From contig LN899469.1 of the NCBI GenBank assembly GCA_001458075.1, forward strand, positions 620,001-684,000: a stretch of 64,000 nucleotides of DNA. The letters are read 5' to 3'. Position numbers and translations under genes: made by a program. Below the pieces are notes generated by a model. It saw only the letters and a program-made list of their open reading frames with translations, was not told where the DNA came from and ran no database searches. The stretch comes from Idiomarinaceae bacterium HL-53. Its GTDB lineage: Bacteria > Pseudomonadota > Gammaproteobacteria > Enterobacterales > Alteromonadaceae. This document shows positions 28,093 to 36,849 of this stretch, piece by piece. The first letter of the stretch is position 1, and every line of letters starts with the position of its first letter.

Positions 28093-28884
28093 ATGAATTT
28101 ATCTCGCACAGAACTCGCTGCGAAAGCTTTCTCGTTCCTTGATCTCACCAGTTTAACGGACCAAGAAGCCATTGCCGACATTGAGCAACTTGCTGAGAAT
28201 GCGCGCTTGGTACTCCCTTCTGGAGAACAAATAGAAGTTGCCGCGCTCTGTGTGTTTCCGCGCTTTGTTCCCTATGCGCGAGCAGCACTCGACGCACGTG
28301 ATCTCCATGGCGTCAAAATCGCAACGGTAACTAATTTCCCAGCAGGTGGCGACCAGATCGACATCGCTGTTGCGGAAACTGCGGCTGCGGTGGCCTATGG
28401 AGCCGACGAAGTTGATGTGGTCATGCCCTACCATGCCTTTTTGGAGGGGCATGAAAATCTTGCCAAGCAACTCATTTTGGCCTGCAAAGCAACTTGCGGA
28501 AATAAAGCATTACTCAAAGTAATTCTGGAAACGGGCAAACTGAAAACCCCGGCAGCGATCCAACGAGCGAGTGAGTTAGCCATTGAAGCAGGGGCCGATT
28601 TCATCAAAACCTCAACGGGCAAAGTGTCGGTGAATGCCACATTAGAAGCTGCCGACGTGATGCTCAATACAATTGTACAATCAGGCAAAGACCATGTTGG
28701 ATTTAAGCCAGCGGGCGGTATTAGAACTTTAGAAGACGCCATTGAGTATATGAATTTAGTGGTTCAACATTTAGGAGCCGACCAGTTACATGCTGCACGC
28801 TTTAGAATTGGCGCAAGCTCCGTTCGCGGAGATTTAGCAGCAGTCCTCACAGGCATGGAACACCAAGACAAAGGAGGGTATTAA
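28093..28884 (+). CDS. deoC: Deoxyribose-phosphate aldolase
   Basis: A 263-residue class I aldolase (E. coli 259) that splits 2-deoxyribose 5-phosphate to acetaldehyde and glyceraldehyde 3-phosphate. The Schiff-base Lys is in DFIKTSTGKVSVNAT, the second Lys in VGFKPAGGIRT, and the acidic residue in DEVDVVMPYHAF. Separated by only two bases from deoA, which indicates coupled translation. Confidence 0.95.
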   Translation: MNLSRTELAAKAFSFLDLTSLTDQEAIADIEQLAENARLVLPSGEQIEVAALCVFPRFVPYARAALDARDLHGVKIATVTNFPAGGDQIDIAVAETAAAVAYGADEVDVVMPYHAFLEGHENLAKQLILACKATCGNKALLKVILETGKLKTPAAIQRASELAIEAGADFIKTSTGKVSVNATLEAADVMLNTIVQSGKDHVGFKPAGGIRTLEDAIEYMNLVVQHLGADQLHAARFRIGASSVRGDLAAVLTGMEHQDKGGY

Positions 28885-28886
28885 GC

Positions 28887-30209
28887 ATGTTACCCCAAGA
28901 AATAATTCGCGATAAACGCGATGGTAAGGAATTAACGCGTGAGCAAATTGCGTACTTCGTGCATGGCATTACCAGTGGCCGTGTCACCGAAGGACAAATT
29001 GCAGCTTTCGCAATGGCTGTATTTTTCAAAGGCATGAAAATGTCAGAGCGGGTCGCGCTTACAGAAGAAATGATGCGCTCAGGGCAAGTGTTGAATTGGC
29101 AAGATATGGACCTAAATGGTCCGGTTGTAGACAAGCACTCTACCGGCGGCGTAAGTGACTCGGTGAGCCTAATGCTAGGCCCTCTCGTGGCCGCATGCGG
29201 CGGTTATATTCCGATGATTTCGGGCCGTGGTTTGGGCCACACGGGTGGCACACTGGATAAATTTGAGAGTATCCCTGGCTACAACACGTCACCAAACGAA
29301 AGTGAATTGAAGCGTATTGTGAAGCAAGTCGGTGTGGCCATTATTGGGCAAACAGGTGAAATTGCGCCCGCGGATAAGCGTTTTTATGGTATTCGAGACG
29401 TGACTGCAACAGTTGACTCCATCCCACTCATCACCGCGTCGATATTATCGAAAAAATTAGCCGCTGGTTTAGACGCCCTCGCAATGGACGTGAAAACAGG
29501 AAGCGGCGCTTTCATGGTGCAAGAGGAAGATGCCCGAGCACTCGCTGAAAGTATTGTAACCGTGGCAAACCAAGCAGGCGTGGCGACCTCTGCCACCATT
29601 ACCGATATGAATGAGCCGCTCGGTTCAACCGCGGGTAATGCCATTGAAATGCGTGAGGCAATCGATTACCTCACGGGTAAATACCGTCACCCAAGACTGC
29701 ATGCCGTCACTATGAAGCTTGCTGAACAGATGTTAGTACTCACCAACCTTGTGAGCTCTGAGCAAGACGCAATGGAAAAGCTCAATCATGCGTTAGATAG
29801 CGGCAAAGCAGCTGAGAAATTTAGCGAGATGGTGCGAGTGCTCGGAGGTCCTTCTGACCTTGTTGAAAATTACGAGACTCATTTGCCGTTAGCCAAGGTA
29901 TCGCGCGACATATTTGCGCCTCAAGCAGGCTATGTTCATCGCATCGATACGCGTAAAGTTGGCTTGGCAGTGGTCAGCCTTGGCGGTGGACGCACTGATC
30001 CAGCACAGCAAATTGACCATAGTGTAGGATTGAGTGGTTTAGCTGGAATTGGTTCTCAGGTAGACGAGAAGACACCGGTTGCAAGGGTATTTGCAAATTC
30101 TGAAGAAGAAGCAAATGCGGCTGCAGAAGCAGTGCAAGCAGCCTACTCTATTGGGGTTCAGCCCGCCGATCTGAACCCTGTGATATACTCTGTGTTAGAC
30201 CCGAAGTAG
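28887..30209 (+). CDS. deoA: Thymidine phosphorylase
   Basis: A 440-residue enzyme, same length as E. coli DeoA, that phosphorolyses thymidine and deoxyuridine. Conserved: phosphate-binding KHSTGGVSDSVSLMLGP, SGRGLGHTGGTLDKFESIPG and MDVKTGSGAFM. The start ATG follows AGGAGG in the end of deoC. Central enzyme of the deo pathway, feeding deoB and deoC. Confidence 0.96.
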   Translation: MLPQEIIRDKRDGKELTREQIAYFVHGITSGRVTEGQIAAFAMAVFFKGMKMSERVALTEEMMRSGQVLNWQDMDLNGPVVDKHSTGGVSDSVSLMLGPLVAACGGYIPMISGRGLGHTGGTLDKFESIPGYNTSPNESELKRIVKQVGVAIIGQTGEIAPADKRFYGIRDVTATVDSIPLITASILSKKLAAGLDALAMDVKTGSGAFMVQEEDARALAESIVTVANQAGVATSATITDMNEPLGSTAGNAIEMREAIDYLTGKYRHPRLHAVTMKLAEQMLVLTNLVSSEQDAMEKLNHALDSGKAAEKFSEMVRVLGGPSDLVENYETHLPLAKVSRDIFAPQAGYVHRIDTRKVGLAVVSLGGGRTDPAQQIDHSVGLSGLAGIGSQVDEKTPVARVFANSEEEANAAAEAVQAAYSIGVQPADLNPVIYSVLDPK

Positions 30210-30227
30210 AGAATAAGCGAGGCAGTC

Positions 30228-31451
30228 ATGGCACGTGCAATCATATTAATGTTTGACTCGTTCGGTGTGGGCGCATCAGCAGACGCTGATAAATTCGGCG
30301 ATGTCGGCGCTAATACCTTAGGTCACATTGCGGAAGCATGTGCCAATGGCCAAGCGAATAATGAGAAGCGTGAGGGCGATCTCACGCTACCAGAGCTCTC
30401 AAATTTAGGTTTGGCTCAGCTTGGAAAAGAAGCCGCAGGCCAAGCAATTCCGGGGCTTGATTTAAGTGTATTGCCGACTGCCAAATACGGCTTTGCGCAA
30501 GAAATGAGTAACGGTAAAGACACGCCAAGCGGTCATTGGGAGATGGCAGGCGTGCCTGTATTATTTGATTGGCACTATTTTCCGGCCACGCAACCGTGTT
30601 TTCCTGACTCGCTCACTCAAGCCATTATAAGTGCAGGTAAGCTACCGGGCATTCTCGGCAATTGTCATGCTTCGGGTACCACCATTATTGCTGAACTCGG
30701 TGAAGAACACATGCGCACAGGAAAGCCTATTGTGTACACTTCAGCCGATTCCGTATTACAAATTGCCGCACATGAAGAGACCTTTGGGCTAGAGCGATTG
30801 CTCAAACTTTGTGAGCAAGCCCGCGCTATCCTTGATGAACAAGGTCTGAATGTAGGGCGTGTCATTGCGCGACCGTTTGTGGGTGACAAGGCAGAGAACT
30901 TTAAACGCACAGGGAATCGTCGTGACTACTCGGTGTTACCCCCCGCGCCTACTGTGTTAGTGAAGAATCAGGAAGCCGGTAATGAAGTCGTTAGTATTGG
31001 CAAGATAGCAGACATCTATGCCCATCAGGGGATCACTCAAAAAATAAAAGTGAGTGGCAACGACGCTATTTTCGATGCCACACTCGAGGCTATTCAGAGC
31101 GCTCCTGAGGGAAGTATCATTTTTCCAAACTTTGTCGACTTTGATATGGAATATGGTCATCGTCGCAATGTCAGTGGTTACGCGCAAGCGCTTGAGTCTA
31201 TTGACCGCCGATTACCCGAGCTCTATGCGCAACTTCGTGAAGATGACATTGTCATTATTACCGCAGATCATGGTTGTGACCCGACCTGGCCGGGCAGTGA
31301 TCACACACGCGAATACGTGCCTGTGATTTGTTTTGGCCCGAAAGTACAACCTGAGAATATTGGGCGCAGAGAAAGCTTTGCAGATATTGGCCAATCGATT
31401 GCCCAGCACCTCGGCCTTGCTCCCTTAGATTACGGTAAGTCGTTTTTGTAG
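30228..31451 (+). CDS. deoB: Phosphopentomutase
   Basis: A 407-residue alkaline-phosphatase-superfamily mutase (E. coli 407) that interconverts (deoxy)ribose 1- and 5-phosphates, closing the deo pathway. Metal and phospho-Thr motifs: [13 protein letters not shown] at the start, [12 protein letters not shown] and the C-terminal [20 protein letters not shown]. Its last 22 bases overlap the convergent Sua5-family gene. No deoD is seen after it, so the purine phosphorylase must be elsewhere. Confidence 0.96.
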   Translation: MARAIILMFDSFGVGASADADKFGDVGANTLGHIAEACANGQANNEKREGDLTLPELSNLGLAQLGKEAAGQAIPGLDLSVLPTAKYGFAQEMSNGKDTPSGHWEMAGVPVLFDWHYFPATQPCFPDSLTQAIISAGKLPGILGNCHASGTTIIAELGEEHMRTGKPIVYTSADSVLQIAAHEETFGLERLLKLCEQARAILDEQGLNVGRVIARPFVGDKAENFKRTGNRRDYSVLPPAPTVLVKNQEAGNEVVSIGKIADIYAHQGITQKIKVSGNDAIFDATLEAIQSAPEGSIIFPNFVDFDMEYGHRRNVSGYAQALESIDRRLPELYAQLREDDIVIITADHGCDPTWPGSDHTREYVPVICFGPKVQPENIGRRESFADIGQSIAQHLGLAPLDYGKSFL

Positions 31452-32407
31452 GCTGCACGTGAGAGCCTATCCCAAATGTCTAACCACTCAGGCTCTTGGG
31501 GCGGTGCTTCGACATAAATCGTGTCGCAGCCAAGCTTATCTAGCTCATACAAAGCATAATAAAACTCTTTTCGATAGTGTGAAGCATCCGAGCCAAGGTA
31601 GCGCACTCGCTGTGCGATCCCAGTCGAATTTAGTGGTTTTGAACAAAGCACAAAACCCGCACCGTCTTGAGCACATTTAGTCATTTTCTCAGCAGTTGTG
31701 AGTACGACGCGTGCATGAGGCCGATAATGAACTTTTTTATTACCAGAGACGGCCTCCGAGTGCTTATTTTCATAACGGATAGGCACAGGTAAGAGCCCGG
31801 CTAACATCTCTAGTGTGACAGGCCCTGCTCTCAATACCTGCGCGTAATCTTCTGCTACTTTAAGAATCGTGGACTCAGTACCCACGTTACAACGTCCACC
31901 ATCTAACACAGCGTCAATTCTTCCTTGCAAACTTTCAAATACCTGCTCCGCACTCGTAGGACTCAAGCGTTGATATAAATTCGCTGAAGGTGCGGCCACG
32001 GCGAGGTCAAACTCTCGCAACAAGTTGAGAAACACAGGATGGCTCGGCATTCTTAAACCAATGGTGTCTAACCCACCGGTAGCGACCGAAGAAACATCTG
32101 GGCGCTTTGGTAAGAGCACTGTAAGCGGGCCTGGCCAAAGTTTCTCAAGCACCTCAGGAAGCCATACCGGAATAGCGGTTGCCCACCTTTCAAGATGCTC
32201 GATACTCGCAATGTGCACGATGAGTGGATGGTTTGTTGGACGCCCTTTCGCAGCAAATATCTTTTCGACCGCTTCTGGCTGTGAGGCATCAGCTGCAAGA
32301 CCATAAACGGTTTCTGTCGGCAACGCGACAACCCCTCCTGCTTGAAGAAGCTCCCCTGCCGCAACGAAATCGGCTCGATTTTCAGCCACCAACCACTGAG
32401 TATTCAC
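31430..32407 (-). CDS. Sua5/YrdC-family threonylcarbamoyl-AMP synthase, long form
   Basis: A 325-residue protein. The N-terminal YrdC domain (about 1-195) carries [14 protein letters not shown], the [12 protein letters not shown] loop that binds ATP and threonine, and [17 protein letters not shown]-terminal Sua5 domain (about 215-325) follows, with [12 protein letters not shown] as the linker. It makes the threonylcarbamoyl-AMP used for t6A37 of ANN-decoding tRNAs. Many gammaproteobacteria use only the short TsaC; whether a short copy also exists here is unknown. GTG at 32407 is favoured over GTG at 32416, which abuts the purine-rich site. Tail-overlaps deoB by 22 bases. Confidence 0.88.
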   Translation of the reverse strand: MNTQWLVAENRADFVAAGELLQAGGVVALPTETVYGLAADASQPEAVEKIFAAKGRPTNHPLIVHIASIEHLERWATAIPVWLPEVLEKLWPGPLTVLLPKRPDVSSVATGGLDTIGLRMPSHPVFLNLLREFDLAVAAPSANLYQRLSPTSAEQVFESLQGRIDAVLDGGRCNVGTESTILKVAEDYAQVLRAGPVTLEMLAGLLPVPIRYENKHSEAVSGNKKVHYRPHARVVLTTAEKMTKCAQDGAGFVLCSKPLNSTGIAQRVRYLGSDASHYRKEFYYALYELDKLGCDTIYVEAPPQEPEWLDIWDRLSRAAYKNDLP

Positions 32408-32434
32408 GCTGACCACCCTTTTCTCGGTACCTAA

Positions 32435-33100
32435 CTAAGCGAGCACCTTTTGTAACCACTGCGAAATATCCTGAATCTGCGGGCCACACACTTGGTGCGC
32501 CATTGGGTAGTTCTGTAATTGCACAGAATACCCGCGCGCTTGCAACCACTCAAACGCTTGCTGGCCAAGTGAAGCAGGAACTATCGGGTCTTGCGAACCA
32601 TGTTGAACTAAGATGGGCGTTTTCTCTTGTGCACTCGCTGGCACAATTGAGTCTTTGGTGGCTAAGTAAGTAGACAGCGCCATAATGCCCGCAAGCGGCT
32701 TATCGAAGGTTAATGCGGCTTCGTAGGCAACGGCACCGCCTTGCGAGAATCCTGCCAAGACGATTCTCTCAGGCTTTACGCCACGCTCTATTTCTCTCTC
32801 AATCAAGGCCCGCGCTTGCGCTGCAGAGGCTCGCAATTGCGTTTCATCTACACTTCGTTCTATCGACATTTCGAGAATGTCATACCAAGCAGGCATCGTC
32901 ATACCCGCATTAATCGTAACCGGAATTTCAGGTGCATGCGGAAATACAAAACGTGCGTGAACGCCCGGCGGTAATTGAATATGCGGTACGATCGGCTCGA
33001 AATCGTGGCCATCTGCGCCCAACCCATGTAACCAAATAACAGCCGCATTAGCTTCTGCTTGCGGGTTGACTTCTACACAGGGTAAATACGTTTGACTCAT
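32435..33100 (-). CDS. Phospholipase/carboxylesterase-family alpha/beta hydrolase
   Basis: A 221-residue serine esterase of the carboxylesterase II / acyl-protein thioesterase-like family. The oxyanion region is VIWLHGLGADGHDFEPI, the nucleophile Ser sits in LAGFSQGGAVAYE, the acid in HGSQDPIVP and the His in YPMAHQVC. Cytoplasmic, no signal peptide. It would hydrolyse short acyl esters; the natural substrate is unknown. AAGGA precedes the ATG. It lies 12 bases downstream of the OsmC gene and is probably co-transcribed with it. Confidence 0.87.
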   Translation of the reverse strand: MSQTYLPCVEVNPQAEANAAVIWLHGLGADGHDFEPIVPHIQLPPGVHARFVFPHAPEIPVTINAGMTMPAWYDILEMSIERSVDETQLRASAAQARALIEREIERGVKPERIVLAGFSQGGAVAYEAALTFDKPLAGIMALSTYLATKDSIVPASAQEKTPILVQHGSQDPIVPASLGQQAFEWLQARGYSVQLQNYPMAHQVCGPQIQDISQWLQKVLA

Positions 33101-33112
33101 GAGAATCCTTAG

Positions 33113-33541
33113 CTATTTAAGTTCGGTCGAAATGGCGAGTTCGGGGTTTGAAAGAGTTCGATGCACTGGGCACTTATTCGCAATTTCCAAAAGACGCTCT
33201 CGTTGCTCTGCAGAGAGTTCACCGTCAAGCTGAATTTCACGATGGATGGTCTCACCCACAATGCGCTTGTCAGCGCCTGGCTTCCCTTTTTCGTGTCGCA
33301 AGTTCACGGTCACCTTTTCTAATGGCCACTCTTTTCGCTTCGCATACATACGCAACGTCATCGAGGTGCATGCGCCGAGTCCCGCCAAGACCATCTCCAT
33401 GGGGGCTGGCCCTTCGTCGGCACCGCCCAAAGTCTCCGGTTCGTCGGCTAACCAACGGTGGTTAAAAGTGGTAACTTGCTGCGTAAATGGGGCGATTTTT
33501 TCCTCGACCCGAACACAGCCTTCTGCAACTTCATGACTCAT
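33113..33541 (-). CDS. OsmC/Ohr-family protein
   Basis: A 142-residue protein of the OsmC superfamily, thiol-dependent peroxidases. The reactive Cys is in LGACTSMTLRMYAKRK and the second Cys in NKCPVHRTLSNP; GPAPMEMVLAGLGAC is the family core. The start at 33541 has GGAGG six bases upstream; the frame extends 44 codons further upstream without family features. It is more like the YhfA branch of OsmC than Ohr. Divergent from the small heat-shock gene and head of a short operon with the esterase. Confidence 0.87.
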   Translation of the reverse strand: MSHEVAEGCVRVEEKIAPFTQQVTTFNHRWLADEPETLGGADEGPAPMEMVLAGLGACTSMTLRMYAKRKEWPLEKVTVNLRHEKGKPGADKRIVGETIHREIQLDGELSAEQRERLLEIANKCPVHRTLSNPELAISTELK

Positions 33542-33609
33542 GGGAACCCTCCTCAGTGAAGCGCTTAATTTACCATAGTGCGAAACACAAAAGAATTTTC
33601 TCAGAAAGC

Positions 33610-33638
33610 CTTGAAATGGAAATGAAGCGTGCCTATTT
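33610..33638 (+). promoter_or_regulatory. Predicted sigma-32 heat-shock promoter
   Basis: A perfect -35 CTTGAAA (33610-33616), a 14-base spacer and GCCTATTT (33631-33638), which matches the sigma-32 -10 consensus CCCCATNT at six of the eight positions. It lies 75 bases upstream of the small heat-shock start codon; transcription would begin near 33645. Confidence 0.65.
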
Positions 33639-33658
33639 CTAGTACTGCAGAGGATGGG

Positions 33659-33712
33659 TCTCAATGAGAACATTCGGACTGCGTAACTTTATATCGCTCA
33701 TTGGAGGATATT
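33659..33712 (+). promoter_or_regulatory. Possible RNA thermometer in the hsp20 leader
   Basis: CTCAATGAG (33660-33668) can pair with CTCATTGGAG (33697-33706) to form nine base pairs with one bulged G (33703), plus an outer wobble pair. The 3' arm contains the Shine-Dalgarno GGAGG (33703-33707) of the heat-shock gene six bases upstream of its ATG. A bulged G in an SD-masking helix recalls ROSE-type thermometers, but this one is shorter and the U-rich ROSE core is not present. Seen in sequence; temperature control is inferred. Confidence 0.5.
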
Positions 33713-34165
33713 ATGAATACGATTGATTTAACACCGTTATACCGCAACAGCATTGGTTTTGACCGTTTGGCTAGCATGCTCGACAACGCACTTCGAGGCG
33801 ACACGGGCACCGGAGGCTACCCGCCATACAACATTGAAGCTAAAGGTGAGAATCAATACATGATCACCATCGCTGTGGCCGGGTTTGAAGAAAGTGAACT
33901 CGACATACAAATTGAGAAAAGTGTGTTGACCGTTCGCGGCAAAAAATCTGAAGACGACAGCGAACGCAAATACCTGTATCAAGGCATTGCGGCGCGTGCC
34001 TTTGAACGCAAATTTAATTTAGCCGAACATGTTGAGGTAACCGACGCTGAGTTACGCAATGGCTTACTCAACATATACTTGGTAAAGGAAATTCCTGAAG
34101 CCATGAAGCCCCGCTCAATTGCCATCAAAACAAATGAGCGCGTGCTAGAGCACAAAGACAAATAG
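33713..34165 (+). CDS. Small heat-shock protein (Hsp20/IbpA family)
   Basis: A 150-residue ATP-independent holdase. A short N-terminal arm, the alpha-crystallin domain (about 32-122; YNIEAKGENQYMITIAVAGF to LRNGLLNIYLVKE) and a C-terminal tail with the IXI-type PRSIAIK motif that links oligomers. It resembles IbpA (137 residues) but is slightly longer. The ATG at 33713 follows GGAGG; an upstream ATG at 33701 overlaps that site and is unlikely. Preceded by a sigma-32-like promoter and a possible thermometer, followed by a strong terminator, so it is a single-gene unit. Confidence 0.93.
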   Translation: MNTIDLTPLYRNSIGFDRLASMLDNALRGDTGTGGYPPYNIEAKGENQYMITIAVAGFEESELDIQIEKSVLTVRGKKSEDDSERKYLYQGIAARAFERKFNLAEHVEVTDAELRNGLLNIYLVKEIPEAMKPRSIAIKTNERVLEHKDK

Positions 34166-34180
34166 GTGCACAACGAAGAA

Positions 34181-34212
34181 GCCCCGGGAAGTGTGTGCCC
34201 GGGGCTTTTTTT
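34181..34212 (+). terminator. Strong rho-independent terminator
   Basis: An 8-bp perfect stem GCCCCGGG/CCCGGGGC with a nine-base loop, followed by seven T. It ends the heat-shock transcript 15 bases after the stop; AAGAA on the other side gives weaker activity toward the convergent aminopeptidase gene. Confidence 0.92.
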
Positions 34213-34240
34213 GTGCGTACTATTTTTTCAAGAATCGCGA

Positions 34241-35827
34241 TTAAGGCTGACGCTTTGCCCATTCGGTAAGTAAACGAACGCCAAAGCCTGTTGCCCCCGC
34301 AGGGTGAATCCCCGTCGCACCGTCGACCATCGCATTCCCTGCCATATCGATATGTAACCAAGGTGTGTCGCCTACAAATCTTTGCAAAAGCATGGCGCCA
34401 GCAGTCGCGCCAGGAGAGCCTACATTTTTCATATCGGCAATGCGACTTTCTATCGCAGGAGCAAACATTGGATCCATCGGTAATCGCCAAATACGCTCTT
34501 CTACTATGTCACTGGCTGACTGCATGGCCGCTAATACTTCACTGTGATCGCTAAATACTGCTGCGTATTCATTACCCACTGCACCAATTTTCGATCCAGT
34601 TAAAGTTGCGATATCAACCATTGCGCGTGGTTGATAGTTTTCACGCGCATACCACAATCCGTCGGCTAAAATTAAGCGACCTTCCGCGTCGGTATTAGCA
34701 ACCTCAATCGTGAGCCCTGATCCAGTTGTAACGACATCACCCGGGAGCAATGCTTCATGCGACACCAGATTATGAGCAAGCGGCGCGACCGCAACCACGT
34801 TGACTGCAGCATTCTGCCGCGCGAGCGCAAGTACTGAGCCCATAACGGCCGCTGCACCGGCTTTATCGGTTTGCATACGTAATATGGTTCCGCTACTCGT
34901 TTTTAAGTTATAACCGCCAGTATCAAATGTATTCCCTTTGCCCACCATGGCAAGTGGCTGATCGTCGCTGCCGCGCCAGTGTGCAACCAACAAATGCGCT
35001 TTATGTTGGCTGCCTTGAGAAACACCATAAAGCGCGCCCATACCCATTGCTTGCACTTGGTCAGGCGTAAGTATTGTGACCTCAACACCTGCTGGTTCGA
35101 GTGCTTGGCGCGCATATTCCGCGAAAGCCGCGGGGTAGCCGGCACTTCCAGGTAAGTTGGTTAACTCACGTGCGAGAAAAACGCCTTCGGCAACTGCCTG
35201 CAGCTCGGCAAATTCTTGGTTCGCTTGCGACTGGCTAGCAACACGCCAAGTATACCGTTGAGCTGGACGCTCTGTGGGTTCGCTGAAGTAGCGGTCAAAT
35301 CGATAGTTTCGCAGGTCAGCACCATGTGACATAGCAGCCAAAATACGACCGTTATAAACAGGATTCGTGATTAGACGACCATCGACGCCAACTGTTTCTG
35401 CGGTTGTGCTATTCACCGTTGCCGCGAGTGCTGCACCAGCCTTCTCTGCCTCTTTGCGAGCATATTCGCTTGGCTCACCGACACCCACCAGCACTAAACG
35501 CTGCGTTTCTAAGCCATGCGGTGCAATAATGATCTGTTGCTGCCCTGCTTTACCGGTAAATTCCGCAATCTCTAAAATACGTTGAACTGCAGACGTCGTT
35601 TCTTCGCTCCATTCGGGCAACGTGACTGAAGCCCCCTCTGGCACCGGAACAACTAAAATGTCTGTCGTGCTCAATGCTGCGGTTGTGACGCTGTTTTGAG
35701 TGGTTAAATACTGTTCAACCAAAGAGTTTTCAATAGGCACTACATTCGCATGCACATTGACAGCTGAGACACTTAGTGCGCTCACTAGCGCTAACGCAAG
35801 CGCAGAAGACTTCATCTTAAATTTCAT
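34241..35827 (-). CDS. Exported M17 leucyl aminopeptidase
   Basis: A 528-residue M17-family aminopeptidase. The C-terminal catalytic half holds the signature NTDAEGRLILADGL, the metal-binding Lys and Asp in VGKGNTFDTGGYNLK, Asp in MQTDKAGAAAVMG, and Asp, Glu and Arg in the signature. Unlike cytosolic PepA it starts with a signal peptide (MKFKMKSSALALALVSALSVSAVNVHA), so it works in the periplasm or outside. The start at 35827 has AAGGAG seven bases upstream. With the S46 peptidase it points to use of external peptides as food. Confidence 0.9.
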   Translation of the reverse strand: MKFKMKSSALALALVSALSVSAVNVHANVVPIENSLVEQYLTTQNSVTTAALSTTDILVVPVPEGASVTLPEWSEETTSAVQRILEIAEFTGKAGQQQIIIAPHGLETQRLVLVGVGEPSEYARKEAEKAGAALAATVNSTTAETVGVDGRLITNPVYNGRILAAMSHGADLRNYRFDRYFSEPTERPAQRYTWRVASQSQANQEFAELQAVAEGVFLARELTNLPGSAGYPAAFAEYARQALEPAGVEVTILTPDQVQAMGMGALYGVSQGSQHKAHLLVAHWRGSDDQPLAMVGKGNTFDTGGYNLKTSSGTILRMQTDKAGAAAVMGSVLALARQNAAVNVVAVAPLAHNLVSHEALLPGDVVTTGSGLTIEVANTDAEGRLILADGLWYARENYQPRAMVDIATLTGSKIGAVGNEYAAVFSDHSEVLAAMQSASDIVEERIWRLPMDPMFAPAIESRIADMKNVGSPGATAGAMLLQRFVGDTPWLHIDMAGNAMVDGATGIHPAGATGFGVRLLTEWAKRQP

Positions 35828-35885
35828 GGGCAACTCCTTGATAAGAACTCTTAGTAACTACATTGTTGCCCATATCTTTACATAT

Positions 35886-36731
35886 TCACAAGATTTTTGC
35901 GGCTAAGTTACCAAATTCAGGTTTAAGCGACCGATGCCCTTCCTTAGCGCGATGAATCTCCGCCTTGGCGATTTCTGCATCGGTCCATTGAATCAAGCGA
36001 AGCTCACCATCTGTCGTTTCAATAAGCGCTGTACAATGCTCCACCCAATCTCCATCATTTGCATAAATTAAGCCTTCTTCCTCACGTAAATCAGGCTGAT
36101 GAATATGCCCGCAAACCACACCGTCTAATCCACGCTTTTTCGCCTCGGCGATGGCTGCCATGCGAAACCGAGTAATCGCTAACTCAGCCTTCGCAAATTG
36201 ATTCTTCACATAACTTGAGAGCGACCAGTAATATCGGCCTGACATTTTCCGCAATTTATTAATATGGCGATTAAGCCATAAGAGAAAGTAATACAGCTTA
36301 TCACCGATGAAATGTAACCACCGCCCCAAGTAAACCTGTTCATCAAACTCGTCGCCATGAAGCACCAGTAAACGTTTACCTTTCACAGTGGTATGAATGG
36401 CTTTGCGTTGAATGCGTATACTTGCCACATTTGGATGTCGATACTTTCGCATGGCACCATCGTGATTACCGGGTATGTAGATAACTTCGGTACCGGACTG
36501 CGCCTTTGCAAGGAGTGTTTGAATCACATTATGGTGAGCCGCTGGCCAAAACATTTGCCTTTTCATCGCCCAGAAATCGACTAAGTCACCTACAATAAAT
36601 ATCTTTTCAGCTTGAACATGCTTTAGTAAGTGCAGAAGGAATTCAACTTTACAGTCTTTTGAACCTAAGTGTACGTCTGAAATGAAGAGTGTACGAACAC
36701 TCTTGGAGGTGGATGATGTGGTCATGGTCAT
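35886..36731 (-). CDS. LpxH-like metallophosphoesterase
   Basis: A 281-residue calcineurin-like phosphoesterase with all metal motifs in order: FISDVHLGS, GDLVDFW, PGNHDGAMR, LHGDEFD and GHIHQPDLR. This is the UDP-2,3-diacylglucosamine pyrophosphatase-type group, but the middle is longer than in E. coli LpxH (240) and rich in basic and aromatic residues (YYFLLWLNRHINKLRK), suggesting membrane attachment. It may be a paralogue of LpxH with another phospholipid-like substrate. AGGAG precedes ATG at 36731. Confidence 0.8.
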   Translation of the reverse strand: MTMTTSSTSKSVRTLFISDVHLGSKDCKVEFLLHLLKHVQAEKIFIVGDLVDFWAMKRQMFWPAAHHNVIQTLLAKAQSGTEVIYIPGNHDGAMRKYRHPNVASIRIQRKAIHTTVKGKRLLVLHGDEFDEQVYLGRWLHFIGDKLYYFLLWLNRHINKLRKMSGRYYWSLSSYVKNQFAKAELAITRFRMAAIAEAKKRGLDGVVCGHIHQPDLREEEGLIYANDGDWVEHCTALIETTDGELRLIQWTDAEIAKAEIHRAKEGHRSLKPEFGNLAAKIL

Positions 36732-36849
36732 GCACTCCTGCTTCAATCCGAGAGGTTAAAACTCGTCCCTGAGTTTCGGTGATCTTGAAGCAAGGGCATG
36801 ACGCTCAGTTGACACTTTTTAGAAGGTTCTATGACAATCGAGCAGAGGT

